Positions 17,878-26,258 of a stretch of 64,000 nt of DNA are shown here, one piece after another; positions within the stretch are counted from its first letter, which is position 1; every line of letters begins with the position of its first letter. The stretch is from Magnetovibrio sp. (GTDB lineage: Bacteria; Pseudomonadota; Alphaproteobacteria; Rhodospirillales; Casp-alpha2). Made by a program: the position numbers and the translations under genes. The notes under the pieces were generated by a model, which had not been told where the DNA came from, ran no database searches, and was given only the letters and a program-made list of their open reading frames with translations. The stretch is from assembly GCA_002722175.1 (NCBI GenBank), contig PBKU01000014.1, positions 97,187 through 161,186 on the forward strand, written 5' to 3'.

Positions 17878-18070
17878 AGTGGCAGGTCTCCTGGCTCGCG
17901 CTTATTGCCTAACCCCAACCTTCCCAGCAATGCCAGTGGTTTTTGGGGGGCACACGCTCACAGTTGCGGGGGCAGCTGCGGTTTTGGTCCCTGATGGGTA
18001 CACCTCACCGCATTCCCTTTTCATCTTCCCGTTCTATCGATTGGGAAGAACCACACGCAACAACTACTAC
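17878..18070 (-). ncRNA. Cobalamin (adenosylcobalamin-class) riboswitch
   Basis: On the minus strand the leader contains the B12 box GCCAGGAGACCTGCC (plus 17881-17895), the core segment CCGCAGCTGCCCCCGCAACTG (positions about 17956-17976) and the 5' AAAGGGAATGCGGTG element. These occur in the order and spacing of the cobalamin riboswitch. It ends about 50 bases before the hupE start and before its Shine-Dalgarno site. Bound cobalamin should shut off expression. The 5' boundary is approximate. Confidence 0.95.
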
Positions 18071-18187
18071 GAGCGGAGATGGCTTGCAATAAAAATATTT
18101 TTCCCGTAAGGCAGACAATACAGGTTAAAGTTTATACGGAAAAATTAGATGGATAATGTTTTCTACCTGTATATCGGCTTACAGTAA

Positions 18188-20212
18188 CTATCTCCGGTCT
18201 TGGTTGTCACCAAAAGGATCAATAGATATTTTTGCAGTGGAAGCGCTGCTAACAAAAATATTATTTTTCCATGCACCCTTTAGATACCCCGTTCGCAGAA
18301 TTGTCGCGTATTCATTCGCAAACGCCTTGCTGAAAACTTTTGTTCCTTCAGCCTCTAATCGCAATAAACCGTTTGTTATCTTCTTGGTTTTTGAAAAGAA
18401 GAAAGTCCCATTGCCATGTTTCTTGAAATTTTTGAATACCCCAATGTATTTGTTTCCATCAGGGTAGGTCAAACTCCCACTCCCTTGTGGTTTGTTGTTT
18501 CTGAACTCTCCAACGTATTTTGCTCTTCCAAACCCTATGTGTTCCTTTTCAGAGAATATTTTTTCCTTCTTTAAGAGTAAAATTCCAGAACCATCTAATT
18601 TGTGCTCTTTAAAATCTCCAATGGCAATCACCCCGTTTTTTGAAATCATTGCTCCTTTACCATGAGCTTTCATAATCGTTCCACCAGAGCCCCCGGTCAA
18701 TGGACCAAAATACTTTCCACCATCCGCCTCGCTTACAACAAATTGTCCAAAAGGTTTACCGTCCTTAAACTGTCCATCATACCTAGTCCCTTCAGCATGT
18801 ATATAGACTCCCGCTCCATGATGCTCAAAATCTTTAAATTCCCCGATATATTTGTCGCCATTCGCATAGAGCCATGATCCTTTAACGAGGTTATTTTTCT
18901 TATATTCGCCGATTATTCTCACTCCGTCTGGACAACTGGCATCGCCAATTCCATGGAAAGTACCGTCTTTAAATTTTCCCACAAACTTACATCCATTAGA
19001 AAAAGTTTGGGTGCCAACACAATTTGTCCAGGTGTCGTGGGCATTGTCATCAGCACATTTTGGTAGATCTTTAATGTTGATAGTTGGTTCATCAACAAAT
19101 TTGCGCTGGTCTAAATGAAATTGTTTTAACCAGAAGGAAATAGCACCTTGAGATTCCACTTTTTCTCGATCTTCGATATGGAGGGTAGCCGCAACAAATA
19201 TAGCATCTAAAAAGCTTGTTCCTTGGAGGTTAGATTCTATGAGATTGGCTTCCTGAAAATTAGCGTAGCGAAAATTTCCTTCTTCCAGATTGGAATGCAT
19301 AAGGTTAGTTTTTTGGAAACTAGCGTAACGAAAGTTACCTCTAGCAAGGCTTGCGCCTCTAAGGTTGGCATCACGCAAATTAGCTCCTTCGAAGTTCACC
19401 TTTTCAAGTTTTGCGCCTTGGAGATTGCAACCTCGGAGGTCGAGACTGCGTCCTTCACTTTTTTGTAAGTTCGCATTTGACAGGTTAGCTCCTTTCAACT
19501 TTGCATATTTTAAGAACGCCCCTGTAAGATTAGCACCTTGAAGGTCTGACCCTGATAAGTCAATTCTCTGGAGGTATGCCCCTTGTAGATTACATTTTGG
19601 GCACCGTTTTGTTTTTATTAGGGTTTGTACGTTCTTCTTCAGATTGGGAGAAAATTCTTTTTTTGGTGGGGTTGGCTGGGTTATCTCTCTAACTTGAAGG
19701 GTTACATTTTGAAAATATTTGAGCAAACCATTTTCAAAAATACCCTCCTGACCGACAGTACCGTTTGCGAAGTATCGAATAATTTTGCCATGCATCTTAT
19801 CATCTTTCCACTCACCTATATCTTTCCGTCCGTCAGCAAAGGTATAGGTGCCCTGTCCATTGAACTTATCACTCTTAAATTCACCCACGTAAGTATTTCC
19901 ATTGGCAAAATGAGCGGTTCCATATCCATGGAATTTTCCGTTTTTAAATTGGCCAAAGTATCTGTTTCCAATAGAATCAGTTAAAGTACCTATTCCGTTG
20001 TATTGATCATTTTTCCAGTCACCCTCATATTTATTTCCATTTTTATACGCATAAGTACCGTGACATTCTGACCAAGGGGAAGTAATCGGGTCGCGGTCAA
20101 ATGGACAGGAGGGTAATGCCAATCCGTTTTCTGGAATCACAATTGTTATGCTGAGAATAATAACAACGGGTATCACCCTTCGAATTTTTCTACTAGAAAC
20201 CACGATGTCCAT
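18188..20212 (-). CDS. Secreted MORN - pentapeptide - MORN repeat protein
   Basis: 674 aa from the ATG at 20212, preferred because it gives a good signal peptide (MDIVVSSRKIRRVIPVVIIL, cleavage near GLALP); a TTG at 20281 would add 23 residues. After cleavage come WSECHGTYAYKNGNKYEG and about five MORN repeats (YxGxFKxGKFHGxG). A TKRCPKC motif then leads into some 18 pentapeptide repeats (A(N/D)LxG type, e.g. LQGANLTGAFL), and a second block of MORN repeats closes the protein, introduced by WTNCVGTQTFSNG. MORN repeats are beta-hairpin lipid or protein binding units; pentapeptide repeats form a square beta-helix. Function unknown; likely periplasmic or surface scaffold. A related CPKC-pentapeptide protein lies at 42805-44274. 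Confidence 0.88.
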   Translation of the reverse strand: MDIVVSSRKIRRVIPVVIILSITIVIPENGLALPSCPFDRDPITSPWSECHGTYAYKNGNKYEGDWKNDQYNGIGTLTDSIGNRYFGQFKNGKFHGYGTAHFANGNTYVGEFKSDKFNGQGTYTFADGRKDIGEWKDDKMHGKIIRYFANGTVGQEGIFENGLLKYFQNVTLQVREITQPTPPKKEFSPNLKKNVQTLIKTKRCPKCNLQGAYLQRIDLSGSDLQGANLTGAFLKYAKLKGANLSNANLQKSEGRSLDLRGCNLQGAKLEKVNFEGANLRDANLRGASLARGNFRYASFQKTNLMHSNLEEGNFRYANFQEANLIESNLQGTSFLDAIFVAATLHIEDREKVESQGAISFWLKQFHLDQRKFVDEPTINIKDLPKCADDNAHDTWTNCVGTQTFSNGCKFVGKFKDGTFHGIGDASCPDGVRIIGEYKKNNLVKGSWLYANGDKYIGEFKDFEHHGAGVYIHAEGTRYDGQFKDGKPFGQFVVSEADGGKYFGPLTGGSGGTIMKAHGKGAMISKNGVIAIGDFKEHKLDGSGILLLKKEKIFSEKEHIGFGRAKYVGEFRNNKPQGSGSLTYPDGNKYIGVFKNFKKHGNGTFFFSKTKKITNGLLRLEAEGTKVFSKAFANEYATILRTGYLKGAWKNNIFVSSASTAKISIDPFGDNQDRR

Positions 20213-20716
20213 GCCTAACTGGATGCCGGCTAAAAAGGGGATCACAAATTTTTGAATAGCGTAATACAGTAGGGTTTTCAATCAATTCAGTTTTGCGCTC
20301 TAATTTTTGTAGATATACTATCTTGGTAAGATTTTAATTGAATAAAATTTTAAATTGCTCGTTACGAGCCATTATTGAGAGTGTAAGAAATCTGATGAAG
20401 AACTAATATTGCTGCTCTTGGTATTTTAACGTACTTGAAAAAAATCACAATTGGGTAGTTAGGATTTTATCGAGTCAACAGCCCGCCGTGCACCTTAAAG
20501 CTTATCCTGTATCGAAACAGCACATTATATCTTCTTTGGCGACAATACTGACGGCAAATTACTCTATTAAATACTAAGTAGCAGGACATAGAATGCTAGG
20601 ATGCTTTATACTGTACAAAAAATACTAGACTTAATAACTACAAAGCTCATCATATGCTTGGCAGATTGAAACAGCTTAGTTACGGCATGCACTAAAACCT
20701 TAACCAGGGGAATTTC
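20213..20716. other. Divergent intergenic region
   Basis: About 500 AT-rich bases between the MORN protein and the FAH-family hydrolase, which diverge. It presumably holds both promoters. I see no repeat, RNA fold or conserved small gene. Confidence 0.45.
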
Positions 20717-21571
20717 ATGAAAATTGTGTCGTTTGAAAAAAATGGAATAAAGGGCTTTGGCGCCATTAATGATGAAGGAATCATAGATCTAACAAATCAA
20801 ATCGATGAAGCAAAAACACTCAAGGAGTTAATTGAAAGAAATTTGCTTAAGGATGCAGGTGAGTTCTCAGGTTGCCACCCTCCTGGCATTAAAAGTGAAG
20901 AAATATCATTCCTTCCGGTTATACCAAATCCGGGAAAGATTATTTGTGTTGGTTTAAACTATTTTGATCATGTTAATGAAACAGGACGAACTGTTGGAGA
21001 ATATCCTTGTATATTTCATCGATATCAAGCGAGCCAAGTAGGCCATCGTCAACCAATGATTCGTCCGATTGTTTCGGAACATTTTGATTTTGAGGCGGAA
21101 ATGGCGGTTATTTTGGGGGGTGGCGGGCGTCATATTGATCCGGAAAACGCACTAAGCCATATTGCCGGTTATGCGTGCTATAATGAGGGTACTATTCGGG
21201 ACTGGCAAGGTCACACGAGCCAGTTTGCCATGGGTAAAAATTTTCTGCATACAGGCGCTTTTGGACCTTGGATGGTCACTGCTGACGAAATTCCTGATTA
21301 TAAAAAAATGAATATAGTTATGCGACTAAATGGTAAAGAGATGCAAAGAGCCAGTCTAAAACAGCTAATTTTCGATATTCCTACCCTTATATCCTACGTT
21401 TCGCGTGCGCTGCCTTGGGAAGCTGGAGATGTTCTTGTAACGGGAACGCCTGGTGGTGTTGGATTTAAGAGAAATCCTCCGGTATTTCTTAAACCAGGGG
21501 ATGTGGCTGAAGTTGAAATTTCGATGATTGGTACGTTGATAAACCCAGTTGCTGATGAAGAAAAGAAATAG
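20717..21571 (+). CDS. Fumarylacetoacetate hydrolase (FAH) family protein
   Basis: 284 aa; 2-hydroxyhepta-2,4-diene-1,7-dioate isomerase/acylpyruvase-type branch of the FAH superfamily. The C-terminal catalytic domain (about 75-280) shows PGKIICVGLNYFDHVNETG, the metal-ligand segment FDFEAEMAVILG, GYACYNEGTIRDWQ, KNFLHTGAFGPWMV and the terminal PWEAGDVLVTGTPGGVG. GGGG lies six bases before the ATG. Such enzymes cleave or isomerise C-C bonds in catabolism of aromatic or keto acids. The gene stands alone, so the substrate is open. Confidence 0.92.
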   Translation: MKIVSFEKNGIKGFGAINDEGIIDLTNQIDEAKTLKELIERNLLKDAGEFSGCHPPGIKSEEISFLPVIPNPGKIICVGLNYFDHVNETGRTVGEYPCIFHRYQASQVGHRQPMIRPIVSEHFDFEAEMAVILGGGGRHIDPENALSHIAGYACYNEGTIRDWQGHTSQFAMGKNFLHTGAFGPWMVTADEIPDYKKMNIVMRLNGKEMQRASLKQLIFDIPTLISYVSRALPWEAGDVLVTGTPGGVGFKRNPPVFLKPGDVAEVEISMIGTLINPVADEEKK

Positions 21572-22078
21572 AAGACGACAAGATTATTCGATTGCATAAC
21601 AATCCGTTCCTTAGTACGGAGAAACCCAGAATCCAGTTAATTGAGCGTAGAAAAAGAATTGTCATTTACTTTCAGTTTCGAACAATACGGAATGGGGTGG
21701 TAATCAAACCGGTCCGGTCTGTGATTTTTGCGCAGTGAAACCCGTATAAAGAAACCTTATAAGAGAACCCGATCTTATGTATTTTCATTCGACAATAGGT
21801 TAGAAAATATAAAATAATTAAAAATTCCTAATTATTAATAGGAGTTCCAGAATACTGGGCGTGAAATACAACAATGTTCTTTGATAGTTTGCGGCATTCC
21901 GGCTTAAGACGGTACATTGTTCGGGCTAATACAGGAAGTTGTTTCCTGGGACGCAAACTACCTATAGGTGAATTTATGAAAAGAAAAATTTATCAAGCCG
22001 GATCAGATGTTTTCATCGGTAAAATAAATCGGCCAGTATAATCCATGGTGGGCTGCTAATAGGTAAATCACGAGTGAT
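21572..22078. other. 507-base region with a candidate structured element
   Basis: No convincing protein gene. A 21-codon reading frame at 21976-22041 (with GGTG upstream) is too short to support. The notable content is the inverted-repeat structure at 21885-21960. Confidence 0.5.
21885..21960 (+). ncRNA. Candidate structured RNA leader (unassigned)
   Basis: A perfect 9-bp closing stem (TAGTTTGCG at 21885-21893 with CGCAAACTA at 21952-21960) encloses 58 bases. That interval contains a perfect 6-bp hairpin CAGGAA-GTTGT-TTCCTG (21932-21948). It lies 118 bases upstream of a SAM-methyltransferase gene. It matches no riboswitch consensus I know and is not a tRNA. The strand is assumed from the downstream gene. 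It could be a DNA-level inverted repeat instead. Confidence 0.35.
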
Positions 22079-22708
22079 ATGATAGGTCAAATAAACAGAA
22101 AGATAAAAGTATATAATCGTGTAGCCATATTTTACGATATACTAGATCTACCGTTTGAGCATAGTCGCTACAAATCTTTGCGTAAAATTGTGTTTGATGG
22201 CTTATCTGGAAGCCTGCTTGACGCCGGCGTAGGGACAGGAAGAAATTTTCCGTTTTACCCAAAAGACAGCAAAGTTACCGGTATTGATCTCAGTCCCGCA
22301 ATGTTACATCGTGCCAGAATTCGTCAAAGAAAGCTTCGCATATCAGTTACGTTGAAAGAAATGAATGTAACAGCGCTGAATTTTCCTGATAATACTTTCG
22401 ATAATGTAGTTGCAACCTTCCTGTTTTGCGTGCTTGAAGAGTCGCAGCAGGTTTTTGCTCTTAATGAATTGCGACGAGTTTGCCAGGCTAGAGGGATTAT
22501 CCGCATATTAGAATATTCAATTTCACAAAACCCGATTCGGCGCTTTATCATGAAGCTCTGGGAACCGTGGGTGAAGCATATTTATGGTGCAGCGTTTGAT
22601 CAAAGGACAGAGCAATATGCAGAAACGGCCGGGTTAGAACTAATTGAAGAAAGGTGGCTTTACAAAGATATCATAAAAATGATCTCTCTATCTCCCAAAT
22701 CATTATAA
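22079..22708 (+). CDS. Class I SAM-dependent methyltransferase (PmtA/UbiE-like)
   Basis: 209 aa. Rossmann-fold methyltransferase: motif I LLDAGVGTGRNFPFY, the acidic residue after strand 2 (KVTGIDLSPAMLHRAR), motif II-III region (LNFPDNTFDNVVATFLFCVLEE) and post-motif ELRRVCQARGIIRILEYS. The small size and N-terminal YNRVAIFYDILDLPFE resemble the UbiE / phosphatidylethanolamine N-methyltransferase PmtA group. A lipid or quinone substrate is likely but unproven. No partner genes are adjacent. The ATG at 22079 has a weak ribosome-binding site. Confidence 0.85.
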   Translation: MIGQINRKIKVYNRVAIFYDILDLPFEHSRYKSLRKIVFDGLSGSLLDAGVGTGRNFPFYPKDSKVTGIDLSPAMLHRARIRQRKLRISVTLKEMNVTALNFPDNTFDNVVATFLFCVLEESQQVFALNELRRVCQARGIIRILEYSISQNPIRRFIMKLWEPWVKHIYGAAFDQRTEQYAETAGLELIEERWLYKDIIKMISLSPKSL

Positions 22709-22884
22709 AATCAATTAAATCAAGACTTAATACAGGAAATTCTGTAGAAGAGTTGTGACTGTATTAGGGGTGAACTGTCAGTTAGGGTTGCCAATCGGAG
22801 AGACGAATTATATTTATTGGAAAAAAAATTAATACGGGATGTCATTTATGTGCAGGTGCAAATCCACAAAATTATCAAAGTCAC

Positions 22885-22918
22885 AAAAAAGGTGACTGCA
22901 ATTAGTTTGCAGCCACCT
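22885..22918 (-). terminator. Rho-independent terminator of the CUT1 transporter operon
   Basis: On the minus strand AGGTGGCTGCAA pairs with TTGCAGTCACCT (12 bp with one G-T wobble, 5-base loop) and is followed by six T residues. It starts 36 bases after the binding-protein stop codon and closes the operon. Confidence 0.88.
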
Positions 22919-22953
22919 GGTTAATCTTAAACAGAGAATGGTCCTATATTTCT

Positions 22954-24201
22954 TTACTTTGGAAGCATTGCACTGACTTCAGCGACCATCTCTGCTTGAA
23001 GTTCCTTCATGTCATCTGATTCCCCCGTCACAATCGATTCAAGCATATCATAGATCACTTGAGTGATCGCCAACCCTTTGTCGCCAGGATATGCAATCCA
23101 GTCTCGAAGAAGGCCCGCCTGCTTAACCGCAGTAAGTTTATTTGGATTCTTTTTATAAAATTCATCAAGCATTTCATTTGCTGCTTTGTTTGGAGGCATG
23201 TATCCGGTGGTTTCCGCCACTTGAGCTGCTCCGACACCCGATGTAATAAATTTCAGAAATTTCCATGCTGCTTCAATCCTTGCCGGATCCTTTGAAGTGG
23301 AGACAAACATGGCCGAATTTCCGCCAGCGGGTAGACCTTTTGGCGGACTTCCCATGCCTGGGTACAACCCTGTTTCCATTACAAAGTCACCTTTTGCCCG
23401 CTCAATTGCTCCAACTGCTGAAGTGGACCAGAAAAACATGGCTACTTTGCCAGCATTAAATGGCTTGCCGGCATCACCAGCTTTTAGGTTTTTCATTTTG
23501 CAGCCGCGGAACAGTTTCTTCATAGTTTCAAGCGCCTTTAACCCTTCTGGGCCATCAAAATTAACTTTTCCGTTCTTGATTATTGGAGTGCCTTGGCTCC
23601 AGAGCAGTGCTTGAAAAAACCAGTTTCCGGTGACGTTCCATCCCCAAAATAGCGGGTTATCATAGCCAACCTTTCTAAGTTTATCGCAATACGCTACAAC
23701 ATCATCCCAGGTTTTTGGGTGGGACGTGATCCCGGCTTTCTTGAAAGCATCCATGTTATAGTAACCAACGGGGAGCGAAACTGAAAAGGGCAGCCCATAG
23801 ACTTTTCCATTAAACGTCCCTAAATCAAGCATCGCTTTATGATACCCGTCTTTGGAAAAATTCTTCTCTTTTGCTATAAATGGCTCGAGGGATTTTGCAA
23901 TGCCTTTCTCTACAAATAGGGCTTGGCGATTTAGCCCCTGCAAAGTGACATCAGGCAGCTTGTTTGCCACGGCTTCCCGGAGGATAGTGTTTGCAGCGTC
24001 CTCATAATTATCATAGGTAGCTCGGAACTTAACTTCAATATCGGGATGAGCTTTTTTGAATAGAGGCATCATCCGCTGGAAGGTTGTATCAAATAGTGCA
24101 GAGTACGGATAGGCCACCTCGATTGTTACGGCTTTTGCCTGGAAGCTAAATACTGCTGCGACCCCAACGGTTAGAGCAAGTAGAGTCCGTTTCAATTGCA
24201 T
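22954..24201 (-). CDS. CUT1 ABC transporter, periplasmic solute-binding protein (UgpB-like)
   Basis: 415 aa from the ATG at 24201, fixed by GGAGG eight bases upstream (an in-frame ATG at 24258 is too long). Signal peptide MQLKRTLLALTVGVAAVFSF with cleavage after QAKA. Mature protein of the family-1 extracellular binding type: TIEVAYPYSALFDTTFQ, then FMPPNK-like TTGYMPPNKAANE near the end and FLKFITSG. Captures a sugar, polyol or glycerol-3-phosphate-type ligand in the periplasm. Last gene of the operon, 190 bases after the second permease gene. That gap may allow separate or boosted expression of the binding protein. Confidence 0.9.
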   Translation of the reverse strand: MQLKRTLLALTVGVAAVFSFQAKAVTIEVAYPYSALFDTTFQRMMPLFKKAHPDIEVKFRATYDNYEDAANTILREAVANKLPDVTLQGLNRQALFVEKGIAKSLEPFIAKEKNFSKDGYHKAMLDLGTFNGKVYGLPFSVSLPVGYYNMDAFKKAGITSHPKTWDDVVAYCDKLRKVGYDNPLFWGWNVTGNWFFQALLWSQGTPIIKNGKVNFDGPEGLKALETMKKLFRGCKMKNLKAGDAGKPFNAGKVAMFFWSTSAVGAIERAKGDFVMETGLYPGMGSPPKGLPAGGNSAMFVSTSKDPARIEAAWKFLKFITSGVGAAQVAETTGYMPPNKAANEMLDEFYKKNPNKLTAVKQAGLLRDWIAYPGDKGLAITQVIYDMLESIVTGESDDMKELQAEMVAEVSAMLPK

Positions 24202-24391
24202 AATCTTTCCTCCTTGGAGTTGACTTGATTGACCAACCAGAAATGTTAGCTGGTCCATTTTGCTGTCTTGAATCAGTAATTTATTTTTAAAAGAATAATT
24301 AATTACTACATACTGAAGAGACAGATAAACTTAATTTGATTGCGTTTTAAATACAATAGCATAACAAAGATATTTCAATTATAAGAAAAGT

Positions 24392-25288
24392 CTATTTCAT
24401 TCCAGTGAGTGTGATTCCCTCAATAAATCGCCGCTGTGCCAATAAGAAAGCGACCACGAGAGGGGCAACTATTACTGTTGCTGCAGCCATCATTGGCCCG
24501 TATTCATTTCCATCCATGTCAGATTTGAACATTCGAAGGCCAAGTGGTGGGGTCATTAAGTCGCGATCCCCCGTGATAACTACTCGAGGCCAAAAATAAT
24601 CATTCCAATGGGCGACTACTGAAAAAATACCAAAAGCTAAAAGAGCGGGGATAGCAGTGGGTAGCATTACTGTCCATACAATACTAAACTCACTCATCCC
24701 ATCCATTCGCGCAGCATCAATCAGATCATCTGGAACAGTTTTAAAAAATTGTCGCATCAGAAATATACCGAATACTGATATTGTCCAGGGTATCACGAGT
24801 GAAGCATAAGTATTGGTCAAGCCAACTTTTGCTAACATCAGATAAAGAGGAAGCGCTATGGCGTGGACTGGAATTAAAAGGCAAAAAATCACTAGACCAA
24901 AAACGACATCACGGCCCCAGAACTTTAATTTGGCCAAAGCATATGCGCAAGGGAGCGCAACGATTACTTGAATAAAGAAAATTGACAGGGTTACAATTAC
25001 ACCGTTGAGCAGATAGCGTAAAAGGGGTGCTTCACTAAATGCTGCGCTATAATTGTATATAACTGGGCGCATTGTACAAGCTTCCTTTGATTTACCGGCT
25101 TTTAGACAGCGATTATCTGTCATCAGGGCTTGGTTGCCAAAGAATCCGCCGGAAATACTTTGAATTTCTGCTGGAGATTTAAAAGAAAAGGAGAGCATTA
25201 GATAGAATGGTAAAATGACAATTATGGTGCCAAAAAGCAAAATCATGTGTTTTGAGAATTCACTATACCAATTTTCTGATTTGTTCAT
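24392..25288 (-). CDS. CUT1 ABC transporter permease 2 (UgpE/MalG-like)
   Basis: 298 aa with six membrane helices. The EAA loop that docks to the ATPase is clear: DLIDAARMDGMSEFSIVWTVMLP. The start overlaps the stop of the upstream permease gene by 4 bases (ATGA). The first periplasmic loop carries an extra segment with two cysteines (NRCLKAGKSKEACTM) not usual in this family. Works with the permease encoded upstream to form the channel. Confidence 0.92.
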   Translation of the reverse strand: MNKSENWYSEFSKHMILLFGTIIVILPFYLMLSFSFKSPAEIQSISGGFFGNQALMTDNRCLKAGKSKEACTMRPVIYNYSAAFSEAPLLRYLLNGVIVTLSIFFIQVIVALPCAYALAKLKFWGRDVVFGLVIFCLLIPVHAIALPLYLMLAKVGLTNTYASLVIPWTISVFGIFLMRQFFKTVPDDLIDAARMDGMSEFSIVWTVMLPTAIPALLAFGIFSVVAHWNDYFWPRVVITGDRDLMTPPLGLRMFKSDMDGNEYGPMMAAATVIVAPLVVAFLLAQRRFIEGITLTGMK

Positions 25289-26238
25289 GAGTAGTGTACT
25301 CTCCGATTTACGAAATAAACCTGGGTGAGGGTAAGTATTAAAACAAACGCGAGAAAGACAATGGTAATAGCGGACCCAATACCCACCAGGTTTTGCTTTA
25401 TTCCCTTTTCAAACATTGCGTAAACCATTACATACGTTGCTTTGCTAGGCCCTCCCTGCGTGAGTGCTTCTACCGTGTCAAATACCTGAAAAGAACGAAT
25501 TGAAGTAATGGTGACAACAAATACATGGCTTGGGCCAAGCATTGGCCACGTCACAAGCCTAAAGCGTTTCCAGGCAGTATCTGCACCATCCATCTGAGCT
25601 GCATTATACAGTTCTCTCGGCACAGCGGTCAGCCCCGCTAAATAAAGGACCATATTAAACCCAAATGCCTGCCAGACACCAATAAATGAAATTGTACCTA
25701 AGGCTAGTTTTCTATCACCAAGCCAATTTGGCATTCCTTCGACACAGCCTAACCCATACCAGCTATCAAGAGGCTCACCTCCTCTCCAGGAACCTGTCAT
25801 CAAAGAATAAAACCATTTGACTTCACAGCCGCTTTTGAGTGTTGCGTTTGCAACCCCGATAATTGGGTCGACGGTAAACTCCCATGCAATAGCCATTGCG
25901 AGAAGGGTTGCCATCACGGGCAAAAAGAAAATAGTCTTGTAGATTTCACTGCCAAAGCGCAATGAGGATAACAGCAAGGCCGAGCCGAGCCCTAGAACTA
26001 CAGAAAAGGGGACAACAATGAAAACGTAAGTAAGGGAGGCCGAGAACATTTTTTTGTAACTTGAGCGCTTTAAAAGGGCTTCATAGTTTTCCCAGCTAAC
26101 CCAGTTGAAAGTCTTATTGCCTAGGCTATAGTCTGTGAAGGAAAGTGTGGCGGCAACAAACACTGGAAAAATCAAGATTACTAACATTAAAATTATTGCG
26201 GGTGCTACAAATGCAATGTGGGTACGAGAGTTGGTCAT
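25285..26238 (-). CDS. CUT1 ABC transporter permease 1 (UgpA/MalF-like)
   Basis: 317 aa, six membrane helices, EAA loop AVPRELYNAAQMDGADTAWKRF. The first large periplasmic loop is enlarged and has a cysteine pair (SGCEVKWFYS ... GLGCVEGMPNW) plus several Trp, mirroring the cysteine pair of the partner permease. Starts 20 bases after the ATPase gene and overlaps the next gene by 4 bases. Confidence 0.92.
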   Translation of the reverse strand: MTNSRTHIAFVAPAIILMLVILIFPVFVAATLSFTDYSLGNKTFNWVSWENYEALLKRSSYKKMFSASLTYVFIVVPFSVVLGLGSALLLSSLRFGSEIYKTIFFLPVMATLLAMAIAWEFTVDPIIGVANATLKSGCEVKWFYSLMTGSWRGGEPLDSWYGLGCVEGMPNWLGDRKLALGTISFIGVWQAFGFNMVLYLAGLTAVPRELYNAAQMDGADTAWKRFRLVTWPMLGPSHVFVVTITSIRSFQVFDTVEALTQGGPSKATYVMVYAMFEKGIKQNLVGIGSAITIVFLAFVLILTLTQVYFVNRRVHYS

Positions 26239-26258
26239 AAGTTATGCAGTTCCACCAT

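Noticed and set aside
21976-22041. 21-codon frame with GGTG upstream, possible leader peptide
   Set aside because: Too short to support; the neighbouring RNA-like structure is the stronger signal.
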